Source of the DNA: CAZJRB01 sp964547995
GTDB lineage: Bacteria; Planctomycetota; Planctomycetia; Pirellulales; Thermoguttaceae
NCBI GenBank assembly: GCA_964547995.1
Contig: CAZJRB010000087.1
Location: 1-31,960 of the forward strand
DNA length: 31,960 nt
Reading direction: 5' to 3'
Below the pieces are notes generated by a model. That model saw only the letters and a program-made list of their open reading frames with translations, ran no database searches and had not been told where the DNA came from. Each line of letters opens with the position of its first letter. Within the stretch, counting starts at the first letter, position 1. This document shows positions 1 to 7,968 of this stretch, piece by piece. Both the position numbers and the translations under genes were made by a program.

Positions 1-52
1 AAATGATACCAAATACACCAATTTCACGCTATATGAATGTCAACACGACCTA

Positions 53-184
53 GTGCAGATCTATGTCCATATCATGTTTTCAACGAAGCACAGGAAACCG
101 TTCTTGAAAGACAACGACTTCCGCGACCGGACTCACCGCTATCTCGCCGGCATTTGCAGGGGCCTTGGTTGCCCGGCGTTGATT
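53..184 (+). pseudogene. Remnant of IS200-type (Y1/REP-associated) transposase, N-terminus only
   Basis: The reading frame opens with QIYVHIMFSTKHRKPFL and continues with DRTHRYLAG and GLGCPAL. This is the N-terminal beta strand and first helix of IS200/RAYT transposases, with the usual H-x-x-F-S-T-K pattern. Similarity stops at about residue 44. The downstream part with the HUH motif and catalytic Tyr is missing, and the frame runs into unrelated Arg/Pro-rich sequence. The only start codon is a GTG inside the first strand, so the true N-terminus is also lost. I call it a dead fragment. It is not a copy of the RAYT at 21159, whose sequence differs. Confidence 0.75.
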
Positions 185-217
185 CGTGATCTATGTTGTG
201 CCATTCGTGGAGAGCCA

Positions 218-247
218 CCGCCGAGCCCCGCTGCGGCGGAGCCGGGG
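218..247. repeat. GC-rich palindromic segment after the transposase remnant
   Basis: Two mutually exclusive stems can form: CCGCCG (218-223) with CGGCGG (234-239), or CCCCG (226-230) with CGGGG (243-247). It sits about 35 bases after the transposase similarity ends, so it could be the remains of a REP-like end that invaded or truncated the transposase. This is a weak call. Confidence 0.3.
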
Positions 248-361
248 TCGTAGGAGGATTTCGCACCAGCACGAAACAGGCCGATAAGTGTGGGCAGAAC
301 GGGCCTGCTCTGGTATATTAGAAGTACGCATAGACACCGGCAAGACACGGAGCGAATTGTC

Positions 362-3244
362 ATGACACGCCTGCCGCAATTCTTGCTGCTTTGCCCCACC
401 ATTGCACTGCTCGCGGTCTCAACGGCATCGGCCGCGCCGGCGATTACGCCGGAGCAGATCGAGGCCGACTGGCTCCGGCAGGATGAGCTTCGCAACCGGC
501 CGGTCAAGGCGAAGCCGGCGGCCCCGAAGGTCAACATCACGACGGAGCAGGACGCCGCCGGGGGCGTCGACGGGCATATCGACGGATTATGGGGTTTCCA
601 TACGCAGAACGAACCCAACCCCTGGTGGCAGGTCGATCTCGGCGAACCGACGGCCGTCGACCGCATCGTGCTCTACAACCGCTGCGACAGCGGTATGGGC
701 ACGCGAAACGCCCGAATCAAGATCCTGTTCTCCGGCGACGGGAAGGGCTTCGACCAAGTCTACCAGCACGACGGCGCCAACTTCGCCGGCCACACGGACA
801 AGAAGCCGCTGGAAGTGAAACTCGACGGCCGAAAGACGCGGTTCGTCCGGCTGCAACTGCCGGGCACGTCGTATTTCCATCTCGACGAAGTCCAGGTATT
901 CGCCGGCGACAAAAATGTCGCCCTGGGCAAGCCGGCCACGCAGAGCAGCGTCAGCCAATGGTCCAACCCCGCGGCCGGAAAGCCGAAAAAGGGAGAGGCC
1001 GTGGCAACCGCAGTCCCCGCGAGCTACCCGATTGCGCAAGCCGTCGAGCGCGGGCTGAAGCTGGCCGAGAACCTCAAAATCCTTGAGGCGGACGTCGCGG
1101 AACAGGAAAAGATCCTACGGGACATTGCGGATCGCCTGTCGAAACTGTCGCCGACGGATTCCGGCCGGGCCGAGCGGGAACTCTACATGAAGGCCCGCTG
1201 GGCCGTGCGGCGGATGGCACTGGCCAACCCGCTGCTGGATTTCGACGAGATCCTGTTCGTCAAGCGGGCTTCGGGGCTGTTCCCGCACGTCTCCGACCAG
1301 TACTACGGCTGGTGGTCGCGCGGCGGCGGGGGGATTTATATCCTTTCCGGCTTCAAGGGCGATAGCCTGACATTGCGGTGCCTGACCGAGGAGTTCGACA
1401 AGGGCAACTTTCTGCGGCCCGACATCTCGTACGACGGAAAGAAGGTCCTGTTCGCCTATTGCAAGCACTACCCCCACGTGGCCGCGGTACGAGACAAGAC
1501 GAAAAAGGAGGAACTGCCCGAGGATGCCTTCTATCACATCTTCGAGATGAACATCGACGGCAGCGGCGTGCGGCGGCTCACGCGCGGCTACTACGACGAC
1601 TTCGACGCCCGGTATCTGCCCGACGGCGACATCGTGTTCCTCTCCACGCGCAAAGGGACGGCGTTGCAGGCCGGCAAGCACAGTGCGGCGGCCACATGCG
1701 AAGCCACGCAGCCGGACTGCTTCGTGCGCTGCGGGGGCGGAAACCACCGGCCGGTCGGCGTCTTCACCTTGCACAAGATGAACGCCGACGGCGGGAACAT
1801 CTGTGCGATCTCTGCCTTCGAGAACTTTGAATGGACCCCGGCGGTGGCCGGCGACGGCCGGATCCTCTACGCCCGATGGGACTACATCGACCGGTTCAAC
1901 GGCCACTTTATGAGTCTCTGGTCGACCAACCCCAACGGCACGAACGGCCAACTCGTCTACGGCAACTACACGAAGAAGCCGCAGTGCGTGTTCGAGGCCC
2001 GGCCGATTCCCCGCTCGCACAAGCTGATCTTCACGGCTACGGCCCACCACTCGAACACGGGTGGGTCGCTGGTGCTGTTGGATCGCACCCGCGGCACGGA
2101 ATTCGACCGCCCGATTACGCGGCTGACCCCGGAGGTCTGTTTCCCCGAAACGGAAGGCTGGCCGAACGCCTACTACAGCGGACCGTGGCCGCTGTCGGAG
2201 AACCATTTTCTGTGCGCCTGGTCGGATAAGCCCTTACCCCGGCACCACCTTATGCCGCCCGACGATCCCCGCAATCCCCGCAACGCGTCGGGCATCTATC
2301 TCTACGACGCGTTCGGGAATCTCAATCTGCTGCACCGCGATCCGGAGATTTCGAGCACGAACCCCATCCCGATCCGGCCGCGCAGCAAACCGCCCCGGAT
2401 GCCGAACCTCGCCGACTGGGACGGCCCGCAGGAAGGGAAGTTCTTCGTCCAGGACGTCTATCAAGGGCTCGCCGGCATCGAGCGAGGGACGGTTGCCGAA
2501 CTGCGGATCGTCGGCGTCGTACCCAAGGTGCAACCGCAGATGAACAGCCCCGTATTGGGTGTCTCGCGCGAGGACACCGGCAAGTTCGTCCTCGGCACCG
2601 TCCCGGTCGAAGAGGACGGCTCGGCCTTCTTCCGCGCCCCGTCGGGCATCCCCTACTTCTTCCAGGCGTTGGACCGGAACGGATTCACCGTCCGGACGAT
2701 GCGGTCGCTGACCTACGTGCAGCCGAACCAGACGCTTTCGTGCGTCGGTTGCCATGAGCCGCGCGACGCGGCGCCGCTGATCACCGGGGCCCCGAAGGCC
2801 GCGATGCGCGAGGCCTCGAAGGTGCGGCCCGAGCCGGACGGGAGTTGGCCCCTGCGATACGACCGGCTCGTGCAACCGGTGCTCGAGAAGCATTGCGTCT
2901 CGTGCCACAAGCCGGGCTACAAGGACGCCAAGGCGGCCAGGTTCGACCTCACGCCGGCCAGGTCGTACAACGCGCTGATTCACTATGCGGGCAAAGACCT
3001 CCACAATCTGGCCTTCGAACGCGATTTCTCGGCTGCGGGCGAGTCCCCCTCGTTGAACAGCAAGCTGATGGCCCTGCTCACCGACGAAAAGGGGCACGAA
3101 GGCGTGAAGCTCGACGCGGAGAGCATCCGCCGGCTGGCCGTCTGGATGGACACCTACGCCCATCGCCAGGGCTCCTTCAGCGACCAGCAGGACGAGGAAC
3201 TACGCAAGCTGCGCCGGGAGATGGTGGACTTGCTGGACCAGTAA
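362..3244 (+). CDS. Secreted HzsA-related protein: F5/8-type C domain, WD40-like propeller, two CxxCH motifs
   Basis: A 960-aa secreted protein. The ATG at 362 is preferred over an upstream in-frame start because it gives a clear signal peptide (LLLCPTIALLAV, cut near ASAAP) and has a GGAG upstream. Residues about 50-180 look like a discoidin (F5/8 type C) fold: PWWQVDLGEPTAVDRIVLYNR, then RFVRLQLPG. The middle has PD40/WD40-like blades (RRLTRGYYDDFDARYLPDG), as in the planctomycete family related to the middle domain of hydrazine synthase alpha. Heme-type motifs CVGCH (about residue 794) and CVSCH (about 845) lie in the C-terminal part. Related PVC-group proteins are seen next to degradation genes and are thought to be periplasmic or surface-bound. 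A single carbohydrate or c-type electron-transfer function cannot be fixed. No other anammox genes are visible, so this is not hydrazine synthase itself. Confidence 0.85.
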   Translation: MTRLPQFLLLCPTIALLAVSTASAAPAITPEQIEADWLRQDELRNRPVKAKPAAPKVNITTEQDAAGGVDGHIDGLWGFHTQNEPNPWWQVDLGEPTAVDRIVLYNRCDSGMGTRNARIKILFSGDGKGFDQVYQHDGANFAGHTDKKPLEVKLDGRKTRFVRLQLPGTSYFHLDEVQVFAGDKNVALGKPATQSSVSQWSNPAAGKPKKGEAVATAVPASYPIAQAVERGLKLAENLKILEADVAEQEKILRDIADRLSKLSPTDSGRAERELYMKARWAVRRMALANPLLDFDEILFVKRASGLFPHVSDQYYGWWSRGGGGIYILSGFKGDSLTLRCLTEEFDKGNFLRPDISYDGKKVLFAYCKHYPHVAAVRDKTKKEELPEDAFYHIFEMNIDGSGVRRLTRGYYDDFDARYLPDGDIVFLSTRKGTALQAGKHSAAATCEATQPDCFVRCGGGNHRPVGVFTLHKMNADGGNICAISAFENFEWTPAVAGDGRILYARWDYIDRFNGHFMSLWSTNPNGTNGQLVYGNYTKKPQCVFEARPIPRSHKLIFTATAHHSNTGGSLVLLDRTRGTEFDRPITRLTPEVCFPETEGWPNAYYSGPWPLSENHFLCAWSDKPLPRHHLMPPDDPRNPRNASGIYLYDAFGNLNLLHRDPEISSTNPIPIRPRSKPPRMPNLADWDGPQEGKFFVQDVYQGLAGIERGTVAELRIVGVVPKVQPQMNSPVLGVSREDTGKFVLGTVPVEEDGSAFFRAPSGIPYFFQALDRNGFTVRTMRSLTYVQPNQTLSCVGCHEPRDAAPLITGAPKAAMREASKVRPEPDGSWPLRYDRLVQPVLEKHCVSCHKPGYKDAKAARFDLTPARSYNALIHYAGKDLHNLAFERDFSAAGESPSLNSKLMALLTDEKGHEGVKLDAESIRRLAVWMDTYAHRQGSFSDQQDEELRKLRREMVDLLDQ

Positions 3245-3283
3245 CGTTGTAGCTGAAGACACCGCGAACGGGTCGCTAGGCCG

Positions 3284-3643
3284 CTAGTCAATCGTGATTT
3301 CGCCGGTTCGGTAACTGATGTGCAGATCGTGCCCTCCGAGCAACCCAACACCGAGCAACGCGTATTCGCCCTTATTCGCAACCACTTCCAATTCGTGTTC
3401 TTCTCCGAACCAGTCGATCAGGCATGTGTATCTCTTCAGCGCGACCTCTGACCCATCCGCGAGAATCCCCTTAACTGTTCCCGATTGTGGTAATGCCAGA
3501 TCGTCGATCTGTTGCTGCGGCAATACCAAGTGACCGTTAAACCCGGTGTCAATCCACGCTTGGGTTTCGTGGACAGCAGCGATATCCGATAGTCGAACCC
3601 GAACGGCGAGAGCACGGCCATAGTTGTCAACATGACCGTTCAT
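3284..3643 (-). CDS. Clan AA (retropepsin-like) aspartic protease, small
   Basis: A 119-aa protein with the hallmark I-D-T-G at residues 31-34 (AWIDTGFNGHLVLP) and a later hydrophobic-hydrophobic-G pattern (YALLGVGLLGGHDL), typical of single-domain retropepsin-like proteases that act as homodimers. There is no signal peptide, so it is probably cytoplasmic. Its ATG overlaps the stop of the upstream gene by four bases (ATGA at 3643-3640), so the two are translationally coupled. In cyanobacteria and planctomycetes such proteases often pair with a small partner protein, in toxin-antitoxin-like arrangements of unproven function. The substrate is unknown. Confidence 0.8.
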   Translation of the reverse strand: MNGHVDNYGRALAVRVRLSDIAAVHETQAWIDTGFNGHLVLPQQQIDDLALPQSGTVKGILADGSEVALKRYTCLIDWFGEEHELEVVANKGEYALLGVGLLGGHDLHISYRTGEITID

Positions 3644-3891
3644 CGAACATGCATTCCGAAATGAATTGCCGCCTTGTGCCCAACGCGCATCATGTGGGTC
3701 AGCCGATCCGGATAGGATTTGCGGGCGGCCTCCGTGGCCTCGCTCAGCGTCTTTCCCAAGAAGTAGTCGCCCGATTCCGGCTCAATCGCGACAAACTCAT
3801 CAACGTGTTCGGGCTCCAGGACGGCCTGCAATCGAGTGGCGTAAACCTCCTCGGCCTTTCGTACGAATTCGTCAACGTCTGGATGGGTCAT
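3640..3891 (-). CDS. Small partner protein of the aspartic protease (hypothetical)
   Basis: An 83-aa protein starting MTHPDVDEFVRKAEEVYATRL. The ATG at 3891 has a GGAG about nine bases upstream; an earlier in-frame ATG at 3957 lacks one. Recognisable family features are EPEHVDEFVAIEPESGDYFLG, a Glu-rich centre followed by a two-stranded motif and an Ala-rich helix (LSEATEAARKSYPDRL). I know this as a short conserved protein found next to clan AA proteases, but its function is not established. It could be an antitoxin, an adaptor or the natural substrate. The four-base overlap with the protease gene argues that they act together. Confidence 0.75.
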   Translation of the reverse strand: MTHPDVDEFVRKAEEVYATRLQAVLEPEHVDEFVAIEPESGDYFLGKTLSEATEAARKSYPDRLTHMMRVGHKAAIHFGMHVR

Positions 3892-3985
3892 TTGCACGTC
3901 TCCGGCGATTGGATGTGGTGATAGTTCATTGTACTCCCAAACATACGGCTCTAGCAATACAGAACCCGATCGAGGGAGGGCCGGA

Positions 3986-5077
3986 CTACTTGGCCGATTC
4001 GCTTCGTTTCAGGAATTCCTGCCTTGCCGCATCGAGAGGAACGATTTCACCATTCTGATTCCGATAGTGCCAGAAAACCCACCCGTCTGTTGCAGTCGGC
4101 TTGCCGGTAATCGTGGCTTTCGCGTGGGCACCGGCGCCGGATAGCGTCTTGTACCGCTTTCCGTCAAAGACGACTGTGCCGTCGGGAACTAACTGTGCCT
4201 TGAGTGTCTGCCCACGATACTCAGCCGTCAATTGCAGCGGTGCCGAAACAATCCCTTCACGAATCAACACTGCTGCAACTTCGCCCATTTTGAAACCGAG
4301 GTCCAGGAACTTCCTCGTTATGCCGGGAAATCCACCCGTGCCCGCTACAGACGACCTCTTCGATGGCCTGTACGCTTTCTTCGATTTGCCCGCTCCGAGC
4401 ACTTCGGGCTCAAATTCTACCGGGAAATCGAATCGCACTTGAACGCGGGACAGACTCGCCTTGATGTCCTTCGTTGACAAGTCCTGGACCCGCTTTCTAA
4501 CAAGACGAACCAAGGAAAGGTCTGGTTCGGCAGCAAAAAGCTCGTCCAGGGCGGCACGGACCTGCCGGTCTACAAACTGCGCCTGCCAAAGGATTTCTAT
4601 CTGGTTCTCGCTGATTTGCTCTTTCGAAAGCAGCCCCAAGGTCTCCTCCGTCGGGGAATCCTCATCGGTCAGACGCACGGTCCGGAAGAGCTTTTCCTCC
4701 ACTGGAACGGCGGCGTGGGAGTTGTAAATCCGGTACTCATCTCCGTTCGTAAGAACGACCCATTCGACGCCCGCCACCATGGCATAGCCCATAATCTGGT
4801 TTGCCCATCGTCGGTCGTTCAGGTCTTGGGCCAAAGCCTTCGCCTCGACAAACAGCCGGGGTGTTCTCAGTAGAAGCAACGCATAATCGACGGGCTTGTC
4901 TCTCGGTCTTCGTTTGTATTCCTGTTGCACCTCATCAAGATTCCCGACATCCCATCCCAGGACACGCAGCACCGGGTGAACCAGCGCTGTCTTAGTGTTT
5001 TCCTCATTCCATTCCTTTCCTTGATAGCGGCGAATTTTCCCTCGCACATCACTCAAGACTTGAGCCAACCCACCCAT
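3986..5077 (-). CDS. Stand-alone HsdR N-terminal-type nuclease domain with C-terminal RAMA domain
   Basis: A 363-aa protein. Residues about 25-130 match the type I restriction R-subunit N-terminal (HSDR_N) nuclease fold: ENTKTALVHPVLRVLGWD, then D64 and the E78-A-K80 motif (VEAKAL) of PD-(D/E)xK enzymes, and QIMGYAMVAGVEWVVLTNG. The C-terminal 95 residues (LIREGIVSAPLQL, TLKAQLVPDGTVVFDG, GWVFWHYR) look like a RAMA domain, which other restriction-linked proteins use to sense DNA modification. There is no helicase motor and no HsdM or HsdS beside it. The start at 5077 is chosen because homology begins right after it; the only ribosome-site hint is a weak GGGGGT. Role is inferred: a modification-sensing nuclease or nuclease-derived regulator, possibly anti-phage. 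It is followed after 94 bases by the aspartic-protease pair, so the three may form one unit. Confidence 0.8.
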   Translation of the reverse strand: MGGLAQVLSDVRGKIRRYQGKEWNEENTKTALVHPVLRVLGWDVGNLDEVQQEYKRRPRDKPVDYALLLLRTPRLFVEAKALAQDLNDRRWANQIMGYAMVAGVEWVVLTNGDEYRIYNSHAAVPVEEKLFRTVRLTDEDSPTEETLGLLSKEQISENQIEILWQAQFVDRQVRAALDELFAAEPDLSLVRLVRKRVQDLSTKDIKASLSRVQVRFDFPVEFEPEVLGAGKSKKAYRPSKRSSVAGTGGFPGITRKFLDLGFKMGEVAAVLIREGIVSAPLQLTAEYRGQTLKAQLVPDGTVVFDGKRYKTLSGAGAHAKATITGKPTATDGWVFWHYRNQNGEIVPLDAARQEFLKRSESAK

Positions 5078-5184
5078 AACAACCCCCGATGGTTTCACTA
5101 CCGGAACACCCCTGTGCGTTTTCGACAAAGGGTATTGGGGTATTGTAACACTCCCATGCCACAATATGATACCACAACGCACTT

Positions 5185-5288
5185 CGGGTTTGTGTCCCCG
5201 CTTCCGGGGGGGCACGGCAAGCGGGGGCAGCAGCCGGAGCTGCTGCCCCCGGGGTTTGGCTGCAAGCCGTCCCGTTTGCACAAACCCG
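5185..5288. repeat. 104-bp nested palindrome with competing stems between sigma factor and HsdR_N-RAMA gene
   Basis: Outer arms CGGGTTTGTG (5185-5194) and CACAAACCCG (5279-5288) are perfectly complementary. Inside lies a perfect 12-bp stem (5223-5234 with 5239-5250, loop CGGA). A second stem, CCCCGCTT (5196-5203) with AAGCGGGG (5219-5226), overlaps and would compete with the 12-bp stem. ACGGC (5214-5218) can also pair with GCCGT (5266-5270). The element starts four bases after the sigma-factor stop codon on the minus strand. It has no U-run, so it is either a Rho-type or processing structure or a mobile palindromic element. Confidence 0.6.
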
Positions 5289-5292
5289 TGGT

Positions 5293-5871
5293 TTACATGG
5301 CCGCCGGGGCCAGGGCCTGAAGCTCCTTGGCGAGCCGCTTTCGGGCGACGTGCAGACGCCGCTTGATCGTGCCGACCGGCGAGTCGAACTGCTCGCTCAT
5401 CTCGACCAGCGAGTTGCCGTCGAAGTAGAACGCGACCAGCGTCTCGCGGTCCATCGGGCCGAGCCGGTCCAGACCCACGTGGACCTGGCGCCGGCGCTCC
5501 CGGCTGAGCACGTTTGTGAGCGGGGTCTCGTGCTCGACCGAGGTCGCCCGGACGGCGTCCGACTCTATCACCAGCGGCGCGCGCCGGACCGCCCGGTTGA
5601 TGGCCATCCGCGAGGCAATCGACCGGAGCCAGGCGCCGAACGCCCGGGGCTCGCGGAGTTGGTCGATCTTCCGCATCGCCTGGATGAAGACCTCCTGGCA
5701 CAGTTCCTGCGCCTCGGCGTCGTTGCGGAGCCGCCGGTAAGCGATTGTGTAGACGGCGCGCTCGTAGCGCTTGACCAGCTCGCCGAAGGCCTGCCGGTCG
5801 CCGCGCCGGGCGGCGCGCACGTTCCGGATCAGATCCGTGTCCTGTTGCGTGGTCGGTTTTCGAGTGGTCAT
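5293..5871 (-). CDS. ECF-type RNA polymerase sigma factor (sigma-70 family)
   Basis: A 192-aa protein. The ATG at 5871 is preceded by GGGAG at good spacing; longer in-frame starts have no such site. The sigma region 2 core (AFGELVKRYERAVYTIAYRRLRN, then AEAQELCQEVF and FGAWLRSIA) spans residues about 28-95. Region 4 (LGPMDRETLVAFYFDG, then GTIKRRLHVARKRL) spans about 136-184. There is no long extension and no adjacent anti-sigma gene, so the partner is not visible. The next gene on the strand is the HsdR_N-RAMA gene, about 215 bases away across a strong palindrome; whether they are co-expressed is unclear. It recruits RNA polymerase to an unknown stress or signal regulon. Confidence 0.92.
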   Translation of the reverse strand: MTTRKPTTQQDTDLIRNVRAARRGDRQAFGELVKRYERAVYTIAYRRLRNDAEAQELCQEVFIQAMRKIDQLREPRAFGAWLRSIASRMAINRAVRRAPLVIESDAVRATSVEHETPLTNVLSRERRRQVHVGLDRLGPMDRETLVAFYFDGNSLVEMSEQFDSPVGTIKRRLHVARKRLAKELQALAPAAM

Positions 5872-6035
5872 CGTTCTACTCCCAAAAAAAGACGTGTGAA
5901 AAACTCCAACACCCTGATGCCGCCAGGTGCAAGGCCGGAAGCCGCCAAGGCAGGCCGGGAAGCAGGGCTTCAACCGCCGAGGGGGCTGGAGGTGCGGGTC
6001 GCTTCAACGGGCGAAAGGGATTCCGGGCGTTTTGG

Positions 6036-6341
6036 CTAGAATCCTATGCCGTCTAAGCGGGACCCCGGTTCCACCGGCCGCTTGCCCTGCCGGTGCCAGC
6101 GTGTCCTTGAACGCGACGGTTCAAGTGCCGGCGCCGCGGCGGGGCTGCCGGCGCGTTGCAGTCGGCTTCTGGCCGCCTGCAAACCGGCCGGCATCGGGCC
6201 GTGTAGCCGCATCAGATGGGACCGCGCATGATCGAGAGCGCGCAACGGATACGTCGCCAAGACGGCCACGATGCCCTCGGCCACGTTTTTGACAAAACGG
6301 GTGGAGGTCGTGACAGTAATAGCAGCAATAGAGCGATCCAT
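6036..6341 (-). CDS. Small hypothetical protein, 101 aa
   Basis: I accept this as a gene because its ATG has an excellent ribosome site (AAGGGAG, five bases before the start) and because its first half looks ordered: MDRSIAAITVTTSTRFVKNVAEGIVAVLATYPLRALDHA has beta, helix and hydrophobic character. The second half is Arg-, Pro- and Ala-rich and looks disordered. I do not recognise a family. It has no Cys pairs, no signal peptide and no clear membrane helix. It stands alone between the sigma factor and the protease gene on the same strand. It might be a small nucleic-acid-binding protein because of its basic tail, but that is a guess. Confidence 0.45.
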   Translation of the reverse strand: MDRSIAAITVTTSTRFVKNVAEGIVAVLATYPLRALDHARSHLMRLHGPMPAGLQAARSRLQRAGSPAAAPALEPSRSRTRWHRQGKRPVEPGSRLDGIGF

Positions 6342-6390
6342 TTTTGCTCCCTTCGTTGCGCAAAGCGCGGTAGTAGAACGCAGAAACGCT

Positions 6391-6410
6391 AAACGGGCAG
6401 GTGCCCGTTT
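6391..6410. repeat. 9-bp perfect hairpin in the 6342-6730 intergenic stretch
   Basis: AAACGGGCA (6391-6399) pairs perfectly with TGCCCGTTT (6402-6410) around a two-base centre. It lies about 50 bases upstream of the small gene's start and 320 bases downstream of the protease gene, both on the minus strand. It could be an operator or a terminator with T at the end of the stem. Nothing else recognisable was seen in the 390-base gap. Confidence 0.4.
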
Positions 6411-6730
6411 GTATCTTTATCGGAAAACCTCACATAGTTCCCTGTAGTTTAGTCTGGTTGAAAGAACGGTCCGTGTCAAGGGATCGGCCTCCTATAGACG
6501 CCCGTCGGGCGGAAAAGGTTCGCACAAAAAGCGAAAAATCCCGCCGAAAATCACGATCACCCGGCAGCCCTCCCTTTCGGGGCAGGTCAACTCGACTATT
6601 CCAGCTATTCCAGCAGGTCTCGAAGCGGGCCTTCCCTCCCACTCATGACATTACGGGAAGGATAAGAAGGGAGGGGCATAGTATAGGTAGCAGCATGGGT
6701 AAGGGTATTGGGATGTGTCGGGGCCCGGTC

Positions 6731-7762
6731 TTACCGCCGCCGCTTTCGCCGGGCGAAAAGAAACAGGCCGAACGCACCGCCGGCCAGCATTGCCCAACTC
6801 GACGGCTCGGGGATCGGTGTCTGATTGAAGTACCAGTCGTAGCTATCGTTGAAGTGAATGGAGGCGCTTGAGACCCTGTAGTGATCGTCAATAATGGGGT
6901 CGTCGATGAGTGTCGTTCCCACCGTGGTATAGGCGAGAGAAGTGGCGCTGTCGAAATAGAGAAGGATGTTGGCGCCCGTGTCGGCGTAGACGAGTTGAAA
7001 GTCGTAGTCGTCTGCGGTGCCGGCGATTTCATCCATGCCGGTGAGCGAATAGAGGATACCCGCCACGTCGTCGTGGCCCAAGGTCCGCTGGGCTTCGCCG
7101 GAAACGGCCCCCTGCTGCATGACCGCCTCGGTGTTGGGGAGACTGAACAGTTTTTCGGCGACGGTACGATCCGGGTTGGTGGAATAGTTGTCACTTCCCG
7201 GCAGATCGGCGATATCGACGCTGTACGAGCCTGCATCGACTGTGAGGGGGATGGAGAAGGGATCGTTGTTGAGCTTGCGGAACCAGTTGAGGTTTAGATC
7301 GGTGCCTCGGCCGTCGTCGGCGGAGCCGGGGTAGGTGTCCGTTCCGGCGTCGAAATTGGCAGCCGGATCGCTTATCGTGAAGTTGCTGTTGGGGCCGGTG
7401 CCTCCGACATTCGGGTGCCCCAATCCCAGGGCGTGGCCCATTTCGTGGAGCAAGACGGACTCGAAGTCGACCTTTCCGCTCACCTGAATAGGGGACGTCA
7501 AGTTGCCGGTTGTTGGTTTCAGCCTGTTCCAAACGGTGATCGCATTCTTGGTGGGAATCACCATCTCGTCGCGTTGGGTACAGGAAGAATGGATGCCAAT
7601 CTTGATCTCGAGGCCGGTCTCGGTGCCCGTGTAGCCCATCTGATGGACGATTCTGTTGGGTTCGTCGGCGTCAGAGCCCGTGTAAGCGAAGGCGTCTGCG
7701 CGAGACGGCAACGCCAGCAGAAGCAGGGCGGAAACCAAGGTCAGACCGGCGGTGCGTCTCAT
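6731..7762 (-). CDS. PEP-CTERM-anchored matrixin-like zinc metalloprotease
   Basis: A 343-aa protein. The start at 7762 has a GAGGAAAA site and begins a signal peptide (MRRTAGLTLVSALLLLALPSR, cut after ADA). The zinc motif HEMGHALGLGH (H106, E107, H110, H116) is complete for the HExxHxxGxxH metzincin type. VMQQG at about residue 214 is a plausible Met-turn, and LGHDDVAGILYSL resembles the matrixin closing helix. The long insert between zinc site and Met-turn is unusual. The C-terminus has PEPSSWAML, a membrane stretch and an Arg-rich tail, a classic PEP-CTERM signal for export and sorting by an exosortase. It probably acts in the envelope or extracellular matrix. The gene stands alone; no exosortase gene is in the window. 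Confidence 0.88.
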   Translation of the reverse strand: MRRTAGLTLVSALLLLALPSRADAFAYTGSDADEPNRIVHQMGYTGTETGLEIKIGIHSSCTQRDEMVIPTKNAITVWNRLKPTTGNLTSPIQVSGKVDFESVLLHEMGHALGLGHPNVGGTGPNSNFTISDPAANFDAGTDTYPGSADDGRGTDLNLNWFRKLNNDPFSIPLTVDAGSYSVDIADLPGSDNYSTNPDRTVAEKLFSLPNTEAVMQQGAVSGEAQRTLGHDDVAGILYSLTGMDEIAGTADDYDFQLVYADTGANILLYFDSATSLAYTTVGTTLIDDPIIDDHYRVSSASIHFNDSYDWYFNQTPIPEPSSWAMLAGGAFGLFLFARRKRRR

Positions 7763-7885
7763 CGCGGTTTTTCCTCGGATTCTTGACGAGTGTGAGTGCC
7801 GGCCGGATGCCGCCGGAAAGTGGGGCAAATAGACGACGTGCCCTTATACATTGATTATAGTGGCTTTCACGATCTCGTCCACAAG

Positions 7886-7905
7886 AAAACCCCGGATCAA
7901 CGGGG
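7886..7905 (-). terminator. Probable intrinsic terminator of uxaC
   Basis: On the minus strand, CCCCG and CGGGG (7901-7905 and 7890-7894) form a 5-bp stem with a 6-base loop, followed by TTTTCTTG. It lies about 65 bases beyond the uxaC stop. The stem is short, so the call is moderate. Confidence 0.45.
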
Positions 7906-7944
7906 GAACGACTCACAAATAACTTTGGCGTTCGGCCGGTACCC

Positions 7945-7960
7945 ACGGTCGCCGGACCGT
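7945..7960. repeat. 6-bp GC-rich hairpin just after the uxaC stop
   Basis: ACGGTC (7945-7950), loop GCCG, GACCGT (7955-7960). It begins eight bases beyond the uxaC stop. There is no U-run. It may be a transcript-end stabiliser or a single REP-like unit. Confidence 0.35.
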
Positions 7961-7968
7961 AGCTGCCA

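Noticed and set aside
362..3244. True hydrazine synthase alpha subunit
   Set aside because: Only a related fold is suggested. The protein has an added discoidin domain, and no other hydrazine synthase or anammox gene is nearby.
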